Assembly (NCBI GenBank): GCA_036971475.1
Contig: JBAIZL010000001.1
Coordinates: 148,340,044 to 148,404,043 of the forward strand
Source: Prosapia bicincta
Taxonomy: Eukaryota; Arthropoda; Insecta; Hemiptera; Cercopidae
Direction: 5' to 3'
Length of the DNA: 64,000 nucleotides
Shown here: one piece after another, positions 1 to 12,270 of the stretch
How positions within the stretch are numbered: the stretch's first letter is position 1
Layout of the letters: every line of letters begins with the position of its first letter
Notes under the pieces: model-generated
The model's input: only the letters and a program-made list of their open reading frames with translations
Told to the model about the DNA's origin: nothing
Databases searched by the model: none
Program-made: the position numbers and the translations under genes

Positions 1-1000
1 GTAGTAGCAAGATACGATTATGTAAGAGTTAAAATTGAAATATACTTAATTATATTCTCTTTAATATTATTTTTAAAGTTTGTTATAAAGAGTAAAATAT
101 ATAAAATACAATAAATATATAAAATTATAAAAACAAAATTGATAATGTTGCAATTTTGAAGCCTTACATTATAAGAAACTGAATAGGGAATACAAAATTT
201 CCAGCTTTGTAGTCTGGAAAATATAAAGCGGGAAATTAAGAAACAATACAAAAAATAAGCTGAAAAGAAATATTTGGAATGAATAATAGCATAATTATAG
301 TATTAAATTTGGTGGTACAACGAGTTAGAAAACTAAACAGACTAAAACCATAGATAAATGAGAGAGCTTAGTTTGTTAATCTACTGTCGCTAGCCTTCCT
401 AACCAATTGCTTATTTTCAACACTGCTTATTTAAGCGAAAAAAGCTACAGCTACCTGATCTTGATACTGGGGTTTTGTTTCCGACATAGAAGCAACTAAA
501 ACATCAATGGTAGTTGTATCTTTATTGTTGGCAAAATGAGCCCAAAAAGGTGATTTATCTTTTTCATTAGTTTACACAATAGTTTCATCAATTTTAGATT
601 TCTTCTATTTTGCCACCTTTGATTAGTTTTAAAAATGAACATTTTTTTACCACCAGAACAACTATATTTTGCAAGCCAACGGTTTTCACATTTGTTCACA
701 TTTTGACTTATTGGTGAAGGCTTTATTATTCGTCATATGAAATTATTGAAGTTTATGATTTTATTATGGAATTATTTTAAAGAAAACATCCCTATTCTCA
801 ACATGTTAAAATAAAAATATTACAATTTTGTTTTATATTTCTTTAAAATCAGGTTAACACTACCGATGTAAAAAATAATTATAGGTTATTATTAACAAAA
901 TATTATATTTAGAAATATAATAAATATTAATTTATTTTAAAAAACATAAAAAATGTAATTAATTTTGAAGAATAAAAACAATCAACATTGATCTGGGCGT
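1..1000. other. AT-rich sequence, no gene recognised
   Basis: Low-complexity AT-rich DNA. A 67-codon minus-strand ORF at 496-699 has basic patches but no domain I can name and no start or splice context. I see nothing else supportable. Confidence 0.5.
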
Positions 1001-1026
1001 TTGAATGTCTATGGATGTTTGCTTAC

Positions 1027-1175
1027 CTGCAGTTGAGATTGTAAATCAGGTGGGATTTATCTGCGCATGTGCTTACGTGCCTTGCGCTGAACATTTTGCA
1101 CAACAGAATGATGTAACTCTGATTAAAAATGTGTACTACTTTATACACAAGGCTTAGGAAATAGCCCTTTATATA
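1027..1175 (-). promoter_or_regulatory. Possible TATA promoter and short first exon
   Basis: On the minus strand a TATA-like box (TATATAAAGGG, 1165-1175) is followed about 70 nt downstream by an ATG (1092-1094). A 22-codon open stretch then runs to a strong 5' splice site, CTGCAG|GTAAGC, with the exon ending at 1027. Box, ATG and donor in this order and spacing suggest a first exon. The peptide has a Cys-rich end (..TCADKSHLIYNLNC) that also vaguely resembles the Cys region before a PLE GIY-YIG domain, so an old retroelement is an alternative. No downstream exon lies in the window, because transcription would run off the left edge. This is inference only. Confidence 0.22.
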
Positions 1176-1244
1176 TGAAGTTGTAATGATTCGGGTCTGT
1201 CTGGGATGTTTTATTTCCGTCTCTGTTATTTGTGGGCTTCCCAA

Positions 1245-2690
1245 TAGACTCTTATTTTTATGTCTTCTTACTCAACTATTCCTTCTCTAATGCCAATAGC
1301 AGTATTCCTCTTGAGAAATTCGATTAAAGTAGAATGGAATCGATTTTTTTATATGAATAACACTAACATTTGCACTAATAATAAGTGCAAAGTGTTTCAA
1401 GTAACACATTGTAAGATTCAAATTAGTAGAACATTAACTAGTCAGTATTTGTTAATTTAATGTTTGAGGCTACCTCATCTTAAAAATTTGTTTTGTAATG
1501 ATGTGGTGTAAAACTCTTTAAAATTGAAACTAATGGGACTTAATTTGGGGGAAAACAATTAGAATATAAAATAAGATATTTAAATAATTTAAATGTTTCA
1601 TACATTTCACTAATTTAAATTTATTCATGTATAATCAACATTTATATTATATTGTTTCAAATTAATTAGGTATGCTTCTAAAAAAACATTCTAAAATACA
1701 GTGATATTTATAGTTTACTCGTTATTTTATATTTAAGTTTACATATTTTGTTGTTATTTCCTATTTTATCTTATATTCGAAATTAATATCAAATGAAGGT
1801 GTTTTGTTCTGTATTTATCAATAATTTATAAGTTTATTTGTTATTTATTTATACTGTTTCTTTTATATTTAAAAAAAACTATCCACTATGTATTATTTTT
1901 TAAATGTTATTGTAATAATCACACAAAAATATCAATTAATTTAACTTTAATCACTTTAAATTTATGTAGCATTTTAGAATTCTATTTAGATAAATACACT
2001 TACATTGTTACATTATTCTTACGAACTACTAAAAAGTGAATTAATCTTATTTTAAAACGTTCGTTTAAAATATATACATACATATTATATGTTAAAAATG
2101 TTTCATAACCATTGTTACAAAAATGATGGTAATAGGTATACCAATTTGTTTATAATAATAAAATATTGTATTGATAATGGAACAAGTATTTATTTTACAA
2201 TTATTATATTTAAAATATTTTCTTCATTTAGATATATAGTATATTTTAATCATTCTAATATTATAATTTCTCTATAAATTGTAAGTGGTTTACAAAGGGC
2301 ATATGTTATTTGTCATATATTTAAAAATAATATGCTAAATTGTTGCTTGAGTTTTAATACAATCATTGACATGACTAAATTCTCCATATTGCTCTAATAA
2401 TAATGAAAAATAAATTCTTAACCGTATGTTCATTTACCAAAATTTAATTTTTGGATTTTTTAAAATATCTTGCAAATCAAATAATACCAAAACACCAGGA
2501 TCTACTAATGAATAATGAAATTCGTAGGATCAATTTTATATTCATAGAATTTATTTATTGTTTAAAGATTTATAAGTATATAATTTAGATCTGAGCAAAT
2601 ATATCAAATTATAATAATAAGTCTAATAATAATATAGGTGTTTATTGTAAAGTTATGTGAAATGTAAAACATTATTTCTTTTTGACCAGT
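1245..2690. other. AT-rich intergenic sequence
   Basis: Homopolymer-rich AT DNA. The short ORFs here (for example 1260-1460 and 2089-2277, plus) have the Phe/Ile/Asn/Tyr composition expected by chance. Nothing recognised. Confidence 0.5.
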
Positions 2691-2960
2691 CAGTTCCGAA
2701 GGTGAGAGATATCACAGATGAAATCACAGGCTGCAGCTGCTTGTCACCAAGTGATGATCGTTGACGAGATCTTGATGGGATGAAACCTAATCCAGGACCT
2801 ACTGTATTTCAGAACAGATTTGATCTATTGATATAAATCAAGTTACCCCTTGGCTGGACCGTCGGCATTACAGTTCTGCTCGAGATAACGATCAAGATAC
2901 AAAAACGTTTATAATTAGCTTATACTAAACCCGAAACCAAACTATAAATACCCAAACTTT
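2691..2960 (+). other. GC-richer patch with NPGP-encoding stretch
   Basis: A patch of higher GC inside AT-rich DNA. At 2774-2803 the plus strand can be read as DGMKPNPGPT. NPGP is the ribosome-skipping core of 2A-like peptides, which occur near the N-terminus of some LINE proteins. An in-frame stop lies a few codons upstream and no reverse-transcriptase motifs follow, so at most this is a decayed LINE 5' fragment. Confidence 0.15.
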
Positions 2961-3393
2961 ACCCCAACTTGCAGAACTCTTTTCTACAACATTGAACCAT
3001 ATCGGATTGTTAATTTCTCATCAGAAATGTAATTATTGAAAAACCTTTATTAGAAAGACGGGATATTTTAATTTGATCTATTTAATGTAGTTTAAATGTG
3101 TAACTGTTTTATAATTATGCACTATAGACACTATCATATTTAATATCTATGAACAAGACCAAGCCAATGGAAGTAGTGTTTTATTAGTTTAACCGACCAG
3201 AAAGCCATTTTCTTGTCAATAGCTCTTTTTGTGTGCTTTTTTCTAAACTGATATTATTTTATTTTCCTTTTTGAAGTGAGCTTCTGGGATGAATTTATGG
3301 CTACAATATTTCTTGGTTTTTCTAATTACATACGACTTCTACGTAACCTTACGTTCGTTTTTATGGTTGACAGCTGTTTTTATTTCAAATTAC

Positions 3394-3850
3394 TTACTTC
3401 TTACTTCTTATTACGAGCTTCCAAGGTTGGCCTCGATGTCTCCTATACACACACTCTGCCAATGCCCAGAAACAACTTTCTTTCAAGATTCTGTCCAGGG
3501 TAATGTCCCGTCCTAGATGTTTTATCAAGGGACTCCTTGTTGCTGCTGTTACAGGACTTTTCAAAAGTATGTGCTCTAATGTTTCCTCTTCTTGCTTGCA
3601 CACTCCACAGGTAGAGTCGTTAGTAATATGGAACCTTTTCAAATATTTATTGGTGACAATGTGTTCCATACGAGCTCGTGCAGCAAAAGATGCCACTGAA
3701 CGTGATAATGACTTGAAGATCTTTGGATCATTAGGTTGTTTTTTGTAATGAATAATATTCGCGTCCAGTATTGCCTTCTCTCCATTTCTTTCTCCAACAG
3801 ATGAGAGATTCTTTATCAACTGCCTCTTTGCAATTAGTTAAGGAGTTATT
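3394..3850 (-). pseudogene. LINE (non-LTR retrotransposon) ORF2 C-terminal fragment
   Basis: A 141-codon minus-strand frame (3394-3819) reads like the C-terminus of a jockey/I-group LINE ORF2. A segment SLSRSVASFAARARMEHIV and then YLKRFHITNDSTC precede a zinc-knuckle-like CGVCKQEEETLEHILL, the usual C-x2-C...H-x4-C region after the RNase H or linker domain. The last cysteine of the knuckle is a serine (HILLKS), and the upstream sequence (about 3820-3850) continues only in another frame, so the copy is dead and 5' truncated. Plus-strand ORFs over the same bases are antisense shadows. It has no link to neighbouring sequence. The class call is fairly secure and the clade is not. Confidence 0.7.
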
Positions 3851-4848
3851 TCAAATTAATAACACTATAAATTTTTCGTTCTACTATGGAATAGTATATT
3901 TTATTCACAATGCTGTCATTTGTTTTCTTTTATCTGTATGTAGGGCCTATAATATATATTACTAAATCGCAATACATATTAAATTTTCGTATTTTTAGTT
4001 TTGTTATTGTTTTCATATCTATTTCAACTCAAATTAATTGTATTTTTAGGTTTCCCGGGGTTAATTTTATATTTATGCAATATATATAAATATATACACG
4101 AATTACACAATTAACCTGACCAAATAATTACTTCAATGAAAATGTCTCTTGAAGTATGTCGTATTTTGAATATTTTTCAAACTTTCTGCCCGTAAATAGG
4201 CTAAAAAATCTGTTTATATAACCGCTATAATTACCAATCTAAAACCTTATGCAATATCAGTTTAACTATTTTTAATGTAAGGCATACACAATTTAAAAGT
4301 TTAGTAACAAATATGCCTTTATACTCTATGGACCTATTTGGTTCCCTCTTTAACGTCTGATATGTTCTGCTCGTAACTAAACGCCCGTCATAATACTCGC
4401 AGTAGCAATGGTTAATACGATCCTAATTGCTCGCTCTTACTCGTACTCTTACGTCTGCCGCCTTCGTGCCTTTGTCGTGACGCAAGTATCCCTTTAAAGT
4501 GAATATATAGTGAACAGTGAATGGGGGAGTTTACAATTGCTAATCAGGCTCTATTAAATATTTCTCAAAAGGGTGTAACGTTCCTCCACTTGTGTCTCAG
4601 TAAATATGTTTCATACATATTAATTTTTTTAGCTCTTTTTAAAAGTGTAATTACCTTGTAATTCTTAAGCGTATAATTTTATCTGGAAAATGATGTAATG
4701 TGAACTCGTCTATATGCTAAATATATTTACCCTGGTTTGTGTCAAAGGTTAAAGAGAATGGTTAAGAGATTAAAGCGTAAATTATTATGCTACTCTAACC
4801 AATCATGGTATTTGTTATCATTTTAATAGATATTTAGATATATATATA
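3851..4848. other. AT-rich intergenic sequence
   Basis: No gene or repeat recognised. A slightly GC-richer stretch at about 4320-4520 has no open frame of note. Confidence 0.45.
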
Positions 4849-5065
4849 TATGGTGAAATAAAATAATTTTCATAAACAAAAATATACGAGTATTACTTCA
4901 CTTTATTGTTGATTGAAGCTTTTCGCTAATTTACATTATTAGCATTTTCAAAATTTATAAATCACTGTCCAGTTATGTGAATAGAGTAAGAAAGTCATAG
5001 TAGACTATGAGTATACAAGTATACTCGTATATTCTTGTTTATGAAAATTATTTTATTTCACCATA
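4849..5065. mobile_element. Inverted-repeat element with decayed hammerhead-like core
   Basis: Arms of about 46 bp (4849-4898 and 5019-5065) are near-perfect inverted repeats, giving a 217-bp foldback element. Inside, on the minus strand (4921-4950), UUGAAAA is followed by a 5-bp stem (GCTAA/TTAGC), GAAA, then AGCU and UC. This follows the order of a hammerhead core (CUGANGA, stem II, GAAA, self-complementary stem III, UH) with two core changes. I read it as a decayed relative of the PLE-type elements elsewhere in the window. Confidence 0.5.
4921..4950 (-). ncRNA. Degenerate hammerhead-like motif
   Basis: The conserved box reads UUGAAAA instead of CUGANGA, so the essential C3 and G8 are changed and the motif should be inactive. 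Stem II (GCUAA/UUAGC) and the GAAA box are kept. The following AGCU-UC would give a 2-bp stem III and a UC cleavage dinucleotide. Confidence 0.3.
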
Positions 5066-5101
5066 CATATTCAACAAGAAAAAATAATTCATCTAAGGAT
5101 T

Positions 5102-5104
<3 letters not shown>

Positions 5105-5162
<58 letters not shown>

Positions 5163-5277
5163 AGACATTTATCGGCGAAAAGCTTTGAATAATATATGTA
5201 TTAAAAGTATTCTTGTTTTTAAAATATTTTAAATTTATTAACTATATTACAAGAAAACATATCACCATATTTAATAT

Positions 5278-5330
<53 letters not shown>
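5105..5330. repeat. Two (TA)n microsatellites
   Basis: Nearly pure TA runs at about 5105-5158 and 5280-5329, separated by 120 bp of AT-rich unique sequence. The minus-strand ORF across the second run is a repeat artefact. Confidence 0.9.
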
Positions 5331-5331
<1 letters not shown>

Positions 5332-6114
5332 AATAAAATAAATATACTGGTAACGAAATAAATAATATTACAAGATTATTTAAAGAAACAAATTTACAAA
5401 TTACATATAAAATTGATAATAACATTAAATATTTAATAAACAATAACAAATTGCACTTTTGACCTATATTTACAGGTGTCAAGAGTGTACAGGCGACTAA
5501 AAATACAGGTAATACATGCTCATCTTGAGCACTATTAAAATACATCACATGGTTTCAACAGCCTGGATATCACTAAACTCTCGTAAACTCTCACTAAACG
5601 TGTAATCTCTTGTAACCCTGTTTTTCCATTTCATCGAATTACAGTAGTGCTGTCAAAGTATCCAGTTTGTTTATTTCTAATCTTTACTCTTTCTCATTAG
5701 TTTAAATTTAATTCGGTTTTCTGTACACTAAGAGTAGGTAATTTTATAAGATGCATTTATATAATTTGATCTAACAATTTTCCCGTTTCTTTATGTAATG
5801 ATAAACTTAATTCCATTCTCTAATCTTTCGTAGCTAACCGCTAGTAGCGCTAATGTGTCACAAGATTTTATAAACCTTAAAAGAAATGAATACGTTTAAT
5901 GTAACTTTATTTATTTTAAAACAGTTTTTGTCTAATCTTTTGTGGGTAGTAAGTGAAGCTATCTATTTGATTGTTATTTACAAATCTAGGCTATTTTCTA
6001 AATTTTAATATCCTAAACAATTTTAATTCATTAAATTAAAATTATAATTAAAATAATTCATTAAATTTATCTCATTCTAATTTTTACTATCTATGTTTCT
6101 AACCTTGTTCACTT

Positions 6115-6280
6115 TAGTATATACAATATCAAGAGCACAGTGCTACAACATATTACAATGAAATTATTGAAAACAACTCGACAAATACCACAAAATAATC
6201 AAAAACAACTTCTAATACAAGTTATCCAAGATTAAACCCATATGTACATTTTGATGATCATGTCATCTTAACATCAGATA
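6115..6280. mobile_element. Single-arm copy of PLE-like foldback family B
   Basis: This matches one arm of the palindromes at 21425-21790 and 32271-32693: shared stretches include ATATCAAGAGCACAGTG near the start, the ACAATGAAA..ATTG tract and the CATTTTGATGATCATGTCATC core. The minus-strand core has CUGAUGU and CAAA instead of CUGANGA and GAAA, so the ribozyme motif is broken. The opposite arm is absent, so this is a truncated insertion. Confidence 0.6.
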
Positions 6281-6399
6281 TGTATTCCGTGCCTATGTCC
6301 AAATACTTTGGTCATATTGTAATAATAAACAATGCTTATAGATATAGATATAATATAGATATCGGCTGTTTGAAATTAAGATCCTCCATGAGAATGATG

Positions 6400-7300
6400 G
6401 GTTATCAGTGTTTTGTAGGAAGTCCGGGACAGAGTTGAACAGCCTACTACCAGGTTGTAGATAAGCGGAGAATATATAAAGGTTGGTACCCTCGTAGTGT
6501 ACCTGAACATCGGCGTGTTCAATGTTGGTGTTAGGGCGATTTATTAAAGCCCGATGTACTAGCCTTCTGTGAACCAGTAGGCGATGCCTCTGGACGAGCA
6601 GTGGCTCAAATGGCTCGGGAAATCAATGCGGTATGTATTGCAGCATGGAATCTGACGGAGTCTGTCAGGAATGTTCTAGATATCAGTGCAATATCGATAT
6701 CTTAAGGGTAGGTGATGTGGCGGGGCTGCACTTTCTTTTTGACGACTACCCCATACGAGATAACATTGATCACGACGGTTTTGAGGTCATCAGTTTAGGT
6801 AGATGAGGTTAAAATGATTTACAGTTATACAAGGAGGTCAGTTTTTTTTTATGTAGGTGAGGTATCCGAAGTCCGCGCCTCTGAGGGGTGTATGCAACCC
6901 CATTTTCCGTAGGGATGTGTAGGTTTGAGCAGGTACAGATTGTGGCTTTGGCTTTTTCGTTGTTTTTCCCTTTATAAAAGCGGTTGGGTAATGTATATGA
7001 AATATTGAGAAAAAACCTATAAACAGTTTTATAACTAAGGGCTGAACCCAGAGATTCCGCGTAGACCACGTGGCGCTCATCCTCGAGCGAGCAGTTTCCG
7101 TCTCGCATGTGGCTAGTATCCTTTGATGAGATTACCCATGTCCTAAAAGGACATTTCCATCGATAATCGGGAGATAACGGAGAAACAGAAAGGGAAGTAT
7201 AACGCAGGAGCGGGATGAAAAAAGCTAGGATATACCCACTACAGAGCATGCAGGGGCTCCGAGACTAGGTTAACCTCATACTAAGAGATATTGGTGTTAT
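6400..7300. other. GC-richer block, unidentified, probably an old repeat
   Basis: Clearly higher GC than its surroundings. A 146-codon minus-strand ORF (6809-7249) starts with a hydrophobic stretch and has no domain I recognise. The plus strand has short readable pieces between stops near 6455-6720. Composition and broken frames suggest a decayed transposable element or an isolated old gene fragment, but I cannot name it. Confidence 0.3.
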
Positions 7301-7739
7301 TATTATTTCACCTCTACACACAACGGTTAGGAATGCAAGTGTCTAGATAACAATACACTTGTATATTTGCTACAGACACAGTATTACGCGTTACATAGAA
7401 TCAACCTTGTTATTCGCTGCACCAGTAAACAGAAAAAGAGTTCGGTGTACTGATATTCATACTCTTCAGTACAATCACATATCTCCCTCCTGCGGGAGCG
7501 CCTGCAGCAACGCGTCCGTGTGTTGCGTGTCCATCAGGTGTAAGCCTACCGAGTGCTTGCAATGTGATAGGGCGATTCCCGCACAGTTTGTTGACTATTT
7601 GAACTCAATATAATTGTTGGTCGATTAGAATGAGTGTAAATTGGTCGGTTAAACTTAGCATAAGATAGTTGTTTAGTTGAAACGTTGGTCATTTGATCTA
7701 ACCGATCATTTTTTGGCAATCTGTTATATAATTTAAAAC

Positions 7740-7925
7740 AAACCCCGGGGCGAACCCACCCCCCACATTTAACCAAAATACACTCTAAGCGCAAACACGT
7801 TTTCTTAGGTTAGGACACTAGAGCAAGACGCCATCTTGTTCCCGCCAAATGGGCGCCGCCATCTTGTTCCCGCAATACGGGCGCCGCCATCTTGGAAAGT
7901 GGGGGGGTAACAAATCCGGCTTTTT
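7740..7925. promoter_or_regulatory. CpG-rich patch with three YY1/Pho-like sites at 28-bp spacing
   Basis: GCCATCTTG occurs at 7830, 7858 and 7886, exactly 28 bp apart. The last two copies sit in the full GCCGCCATCTTG, the reverse complement of the YY1/Pleiohomeotic consensus AAGATGGCGGC. The intervening TTCCCGC.A..GGGCGCC is also repeated, so this is a 28-bp tandem of about 2.5 copies. It lies in one of the few CpG-rich patches of the window. A promoter or Polycomb-type element is possible, but no adjacent exon could be identified. Confidence 0.4.
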
Positions 7926-10900
7926 TATTGGCTCCCTCCCAAGCGAGCCATTTACCCCAACGCCTTCTCTACTTACAGAGATAGAAATTGTTCGTTATAC
8001 AATCCCTCACTGTCATATCTCGATGCCATATTCTATTCACAAAGGTCTTTTATATATTTGTATTTAATGTTTTTTCAATTAGTAAAACTAATGTATTTAA
8101 ATATCGTTGTACTATGATAAATGATTTTATTCGCCTAATCCTTCAGTACAGTATTTGTTTAAATACGGTAGAATACAGTAATAAAGTATTATCATATCCT
8201 GTGTTAAGTAAACTAACATTGGGAATTACCTAGTATATTCAACCAAGTAAAAAAAAACAAAACTCTTTCCTACTGTGTTGCTACACGAAATAATAAAAAA
8301 TTAATAAAAAAATGTAATAAAAATAAGACATAAAAATTGTGAAATATTAAACAAAATTTTTTATAATAAATTGAAAACTACTTTTAAGCTTATTAAAATT
8401 TTATACTGAAGTATTACTAGTTATCAACTGCAAACTAAGAAAAAAATGTTGTTTTAATTAAAATTTTTCTTGTGATTTGTAATATCTCTTTCCTCAGCAA
8501 GTTTACATTATAGTTAGATTACATTTAATTGTGTTAGCTTTAGTTATCTAATCAAATCGACAAACAGTTTTAAAGTACTGAGATTTATGTGTTTTAAACT
8601 ATTAAAAAAACATTTACCACTTGAATGTATCTGATTTATTTAGAAAAAGACGAACGGAGAATTTGAAATATAACTGAATACCTAAGTACTATCAATGTCT
8701 ATACATTTGGTTGCTGAAAAAAAATACGTCCGCAGGAAAACACGTAACCTAATAATATTACAACATCCATGAAAATAAATATCATAATCAGTGAAACGAA
8801 ATGTTTAATTTTGGCCCTGTTTTTTGTTTAATAAGCTATCAGTAATAATTACATAACAAAGTTAATATTTTAGAGCTTACTTGCAGACGAGTTTGGAAAC
8901 ATTCGTTTTATTTCAGAAGCTAAGCCTCTGTAGCTTATTCAAAGAACTCAACAAGCAACTTAAATTAATAAACCATAACACGCAAAAGAATACAAAAAGT
9001 ATAAATAAGGAATTCTGTTTTTTTTAATCAGCAATATGAAAACACTTATATGTACTACCATTGATGAATGGTGAACGTTGGTTTTAAAAATAAGTTAAAT
9101 GATATTGCGTAGAACATATTTTGTATTCCTTAAATAATGCAGTAATTTGAAAATAAATACAAAATTTATAAAAAGTTAATATGTTATACTACTAAAGCCT
9201 AATTTATAACCTTACTAGCATGATATAATGAAAGTGGCGTTTTTCTCGCCTAACTATAAAACGACCTGATTTTATGTTATTATACTTGTTTGAAACTGAC
9301 ATTGATAAAATAAATTACCCATTCAAGTGAATTACGGAATCCATGTTGTTTGTATAAAAATTAATACGATGATAATTTCCATCATGTGTGAGAGCACGCA
9401 CAGGTTTATATTCATGTTAAATCTACTTTGGGTAAATGTTGATAAGTGAATGTGTTTCTTTAAACACAGTACTTGTTATTCATATCGTCTATTTGAAGCG
9501 TAACACTATTTTTCCATAACGCAATTCATCCTATACACAACGAATGTACTGAAGATGTTCCTCACTGTGTACAACAGATGACTAATCTTTGATACTTATG
9601 ATAATATAAAATGATAGACATACCAACACACTAACTTTAAGATAGTTCTACTTGTATAAATTTTGAAAACAAAAAAAATAATAATAATTGACTAAACTAT
9701 AAAAAAAGTTCAAAATTAGACGTCTAAGCCCAAATTACGGAAAAAATGTTTTTATGCAATCCCGATTTCCTATTCATAACCCTATTTATAACCATTTTTT
9801 GTATCCAGTATGTTTTATAGTGCGTACATCTCAAAAATACAAAATACAAAAGTAACATTCAAAATATGCTCGTAATATAATGATTTATACGTTAATAGAT
9901 ATGGAATATATTTATTGAGATTTTGTATTACAAATAAATAATTGGGTTTTGTCGAGAATTGGAAGATCCGATTGTAAATAAAAATACAAGTCCAAAACTG
10001 ATCCAGTGTTTGTGTGATGAATGTGTGGTTAGAACAAGCAGAGGGAATATCTATTGAACTTTTATAGCAAACGAAGAATTTCTTAAAATTTAGAATTGGC
10101 GCCGTTTAAAGTTTTTTATTACATCTTACACATTATTATATTAAAATAGTAAGTTATACCTAGAGTGAAGGTTACATAAAAAATAATTGTATTTCAAACA
10201 ACAAAATAGTTTAATCGAATAAACATTCCATTCGATACAAATACTAGTAATTTAAAGGACTATATTGAGCAAATTAAAAAACCAATACATATGAAAGGAA
10301 ACATTTTTATGGTAAAAAAATTATTAATAGTAAAACTTTTTCTAACCTCTTGAAGGTAAAGGATATTAACAATGGAATATACCCAAGCACCTCCAGCACA
10401 ACACAGTACTTTAGTGTGTAGCCCTCCCTAAATATCTACCGATAAGGAAAAAAACATCATTTAACAAAAGAAAATTATGTCATTCAGTAGGAAATAAAAG
10501 AATCGAGTAAAGTAAACATTCACCCAGCAACCCACTTACAATAGAAAAGTACCAGGCTGTCTTCAAATACATAAATTCTAATACCGAAGTGTATTGATAA
10601 TTTAAATATTAAACAATTCTGAAATTTGATGTAAAAATATACCAAACACAACTTCTGTGATACACAATGTTTTGGAATATATGGAACTGAACGAAGTCCC
10701 CTTTTTATAAAATTATTCATACACTCAAATTAACAAGGTAGTCAACTAAAGTATTTGTAGTAAATATGTGACAAATATCGCTTCTGTGAGCTTACTAATC
10801 AGGATCCGTCCAAACTATGAAGTGCTCCCCCACACATACAACCCCAAACACTAGAGCTGTCCCGGCCTACCTGACCCTGATAGACCTCGAATTACCAAAC

Positions 10901-10944
10901 TACAATTTTTTAAGCTGTAATGTTTATGTAATTTGTTAAGACTT
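7926..10944. other. AT-rich intergenic sequence
   Basis: About 3 kb with no gene recognised. At 8875-8940 there is a weak match to the inner arm of the 26.6-kb inverted-repeat element (GCTTACTTGC.GACG..TTTG and AGCCTC...AGCTT), possibly an old partial copy. Confidence 0.4.
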
Positions 10945-11142
10945 TTTGGATTTTATATTATTTTCATTGGAAATAGAGGCAAAACTTGTCGTCATCATGA
11001 ACCTTATAAATATATTAGAAAATATAGTCAATAAATATTACTGTTCAGATTTTATTAAATTACAAAAAATATTCATTACATAGCTACATAATTACGTCAC
11101 CACCTCTATTTCCAAGGAATAATATCTAAAATCCAGAAATGT
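10945..11142. mobile_element. MITE-like inverted-repeat element
   Basis: The arms share TGGATTTTA.ATATTATT followed by GGAAATAGAGG in inverted orientation (about 10948-10985 and 11102-11140) around a short AT-rich core. About 200 bp, non-coding. No clear target duplication seen. Confidence 0.45.
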
Positions 11143-11920
11143 CAGTAAATATTACTATTAATTGAGAGTTTAAAATATGTTTGTTATTTATACCGAAGTC
11201 TAGTCGGTAACCAACTTTGGCTGTGCGAGTGTCACTTAATCCTCTGGGGTGCTCCGACATTGCATATTGAAATATAGAAGGTTTTGTTACGTTGGTTTAA
11301 AAAATAATATTTCGTATTAAAATTATAGGAAAGTCATATAGTCAACATCAGAACATCCTTTTTAAAATAAGTTTGAGGATAACATGTATAATGTGATTAA
11401 ATAATTCGTAAAGTATTAGAATATCCTGTCAAGTTCAATGTTATAATGTTAAGATGCTACTTGACGATCACAGGCTACAAAATATGGGATCCCTGGTAGG
11501 ATATAAAAGATGTAACTGTATACCTTCATATGTAGTCACGGTTTAAATTGATGCCTTCAGTTATTAATTTTCACACTATAGATTAAGTGCTATAACACAA
11601 GTAAGGAGGTAGTAAGTAATAGGTATTAATGAGTTAATATTTAAATAATATATCGTCTTTTGAGATCGAGCTTCAGTGCTTCAATGACTATTTGTGCGAA
11701 AGGTGGACCTTAATTAGCTATTTTATGGAAATGTTTCACTATCTAGCTTGTTGAGTTAAAATTTTGTAATATTTTCTCTCGTAAGTTAAATATCTATATG
11801 ATTAAATGAATTGTTAATTAATACTTTGTTGAAGACCTTTCAGTTAAAAGTAAATTCCATTTAAGAAATAAAGCTCTAGGAATATTTTTATAACGACATC
11901 TCATTTTTCGCAAGGTCTTT
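11143..11920. other. AT-rich intergenic sequence
   Basis: No gene, repeat or RNA recognised. Confidence 0.4.
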
Positions 11921-11924
11921 GAAA

Positions 11925-11925
11925 G

Positions 11926-11977
<52 letters not shown>

Positions 11978-12208
11978 TCCTTCATGGATGGAAAAATATG
12001 ATGAATAATTATTATCTGGAGTACATCCGTTCATTCTGCAGTGAATAAATTCGCAGATCCAACGTTTCGCTAGAATTTCTCCTAGTATTGACGACTTCTA
12101 CTGTTGCTGGGTTCAACTCGTCAATGCTAGCTGAGATTCTAGCGAAACGTCGGAACTGCGAATTTATTCACTGGAGAATGAACGGATGTACTCCAGATAA
12201 TAACTATT

Positions 12209-12270
<62 letters not shown>
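11925..12270. mobile_element. Foldback element (family F) between two (TA)n runs
   Basis: Arms 11998-12093 and 12119-12214 are about 95-bp inverted repeats. Each contains ATTCTAGCGAAACG in its own orientation, and (TA)n tracts flank both ends (about 11929-11972 and 12213-12266). The right arm can be read as a peptide containing EILAKRRNCEF and RMNGCT, which recurs in the 20.2-kb copy. I treat that as a by-product of repeat conservation. The GCGAAACGUC segment resembles the 3' half of a hammerhead, but no matching CUGANGA is present. Confidence 0.6.

Noticed and set aside
3276..3748. Plus-strand ORFs over the LINE fragment
   Set aside because: Antisense shadows of the minus-strand LINE frame.
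5219..5548. 109-codon ORF with Tyr/Ile run
   Set aside because: Runs through a (TA)n tract, and the remaining residues have chance composition.
11998..12214. Hammerhead call for family F (GCGAAACGUC)
   Set aside because: Only the 3' half fits. No CUGANGA with a pairing stem II could be placed in either copy.
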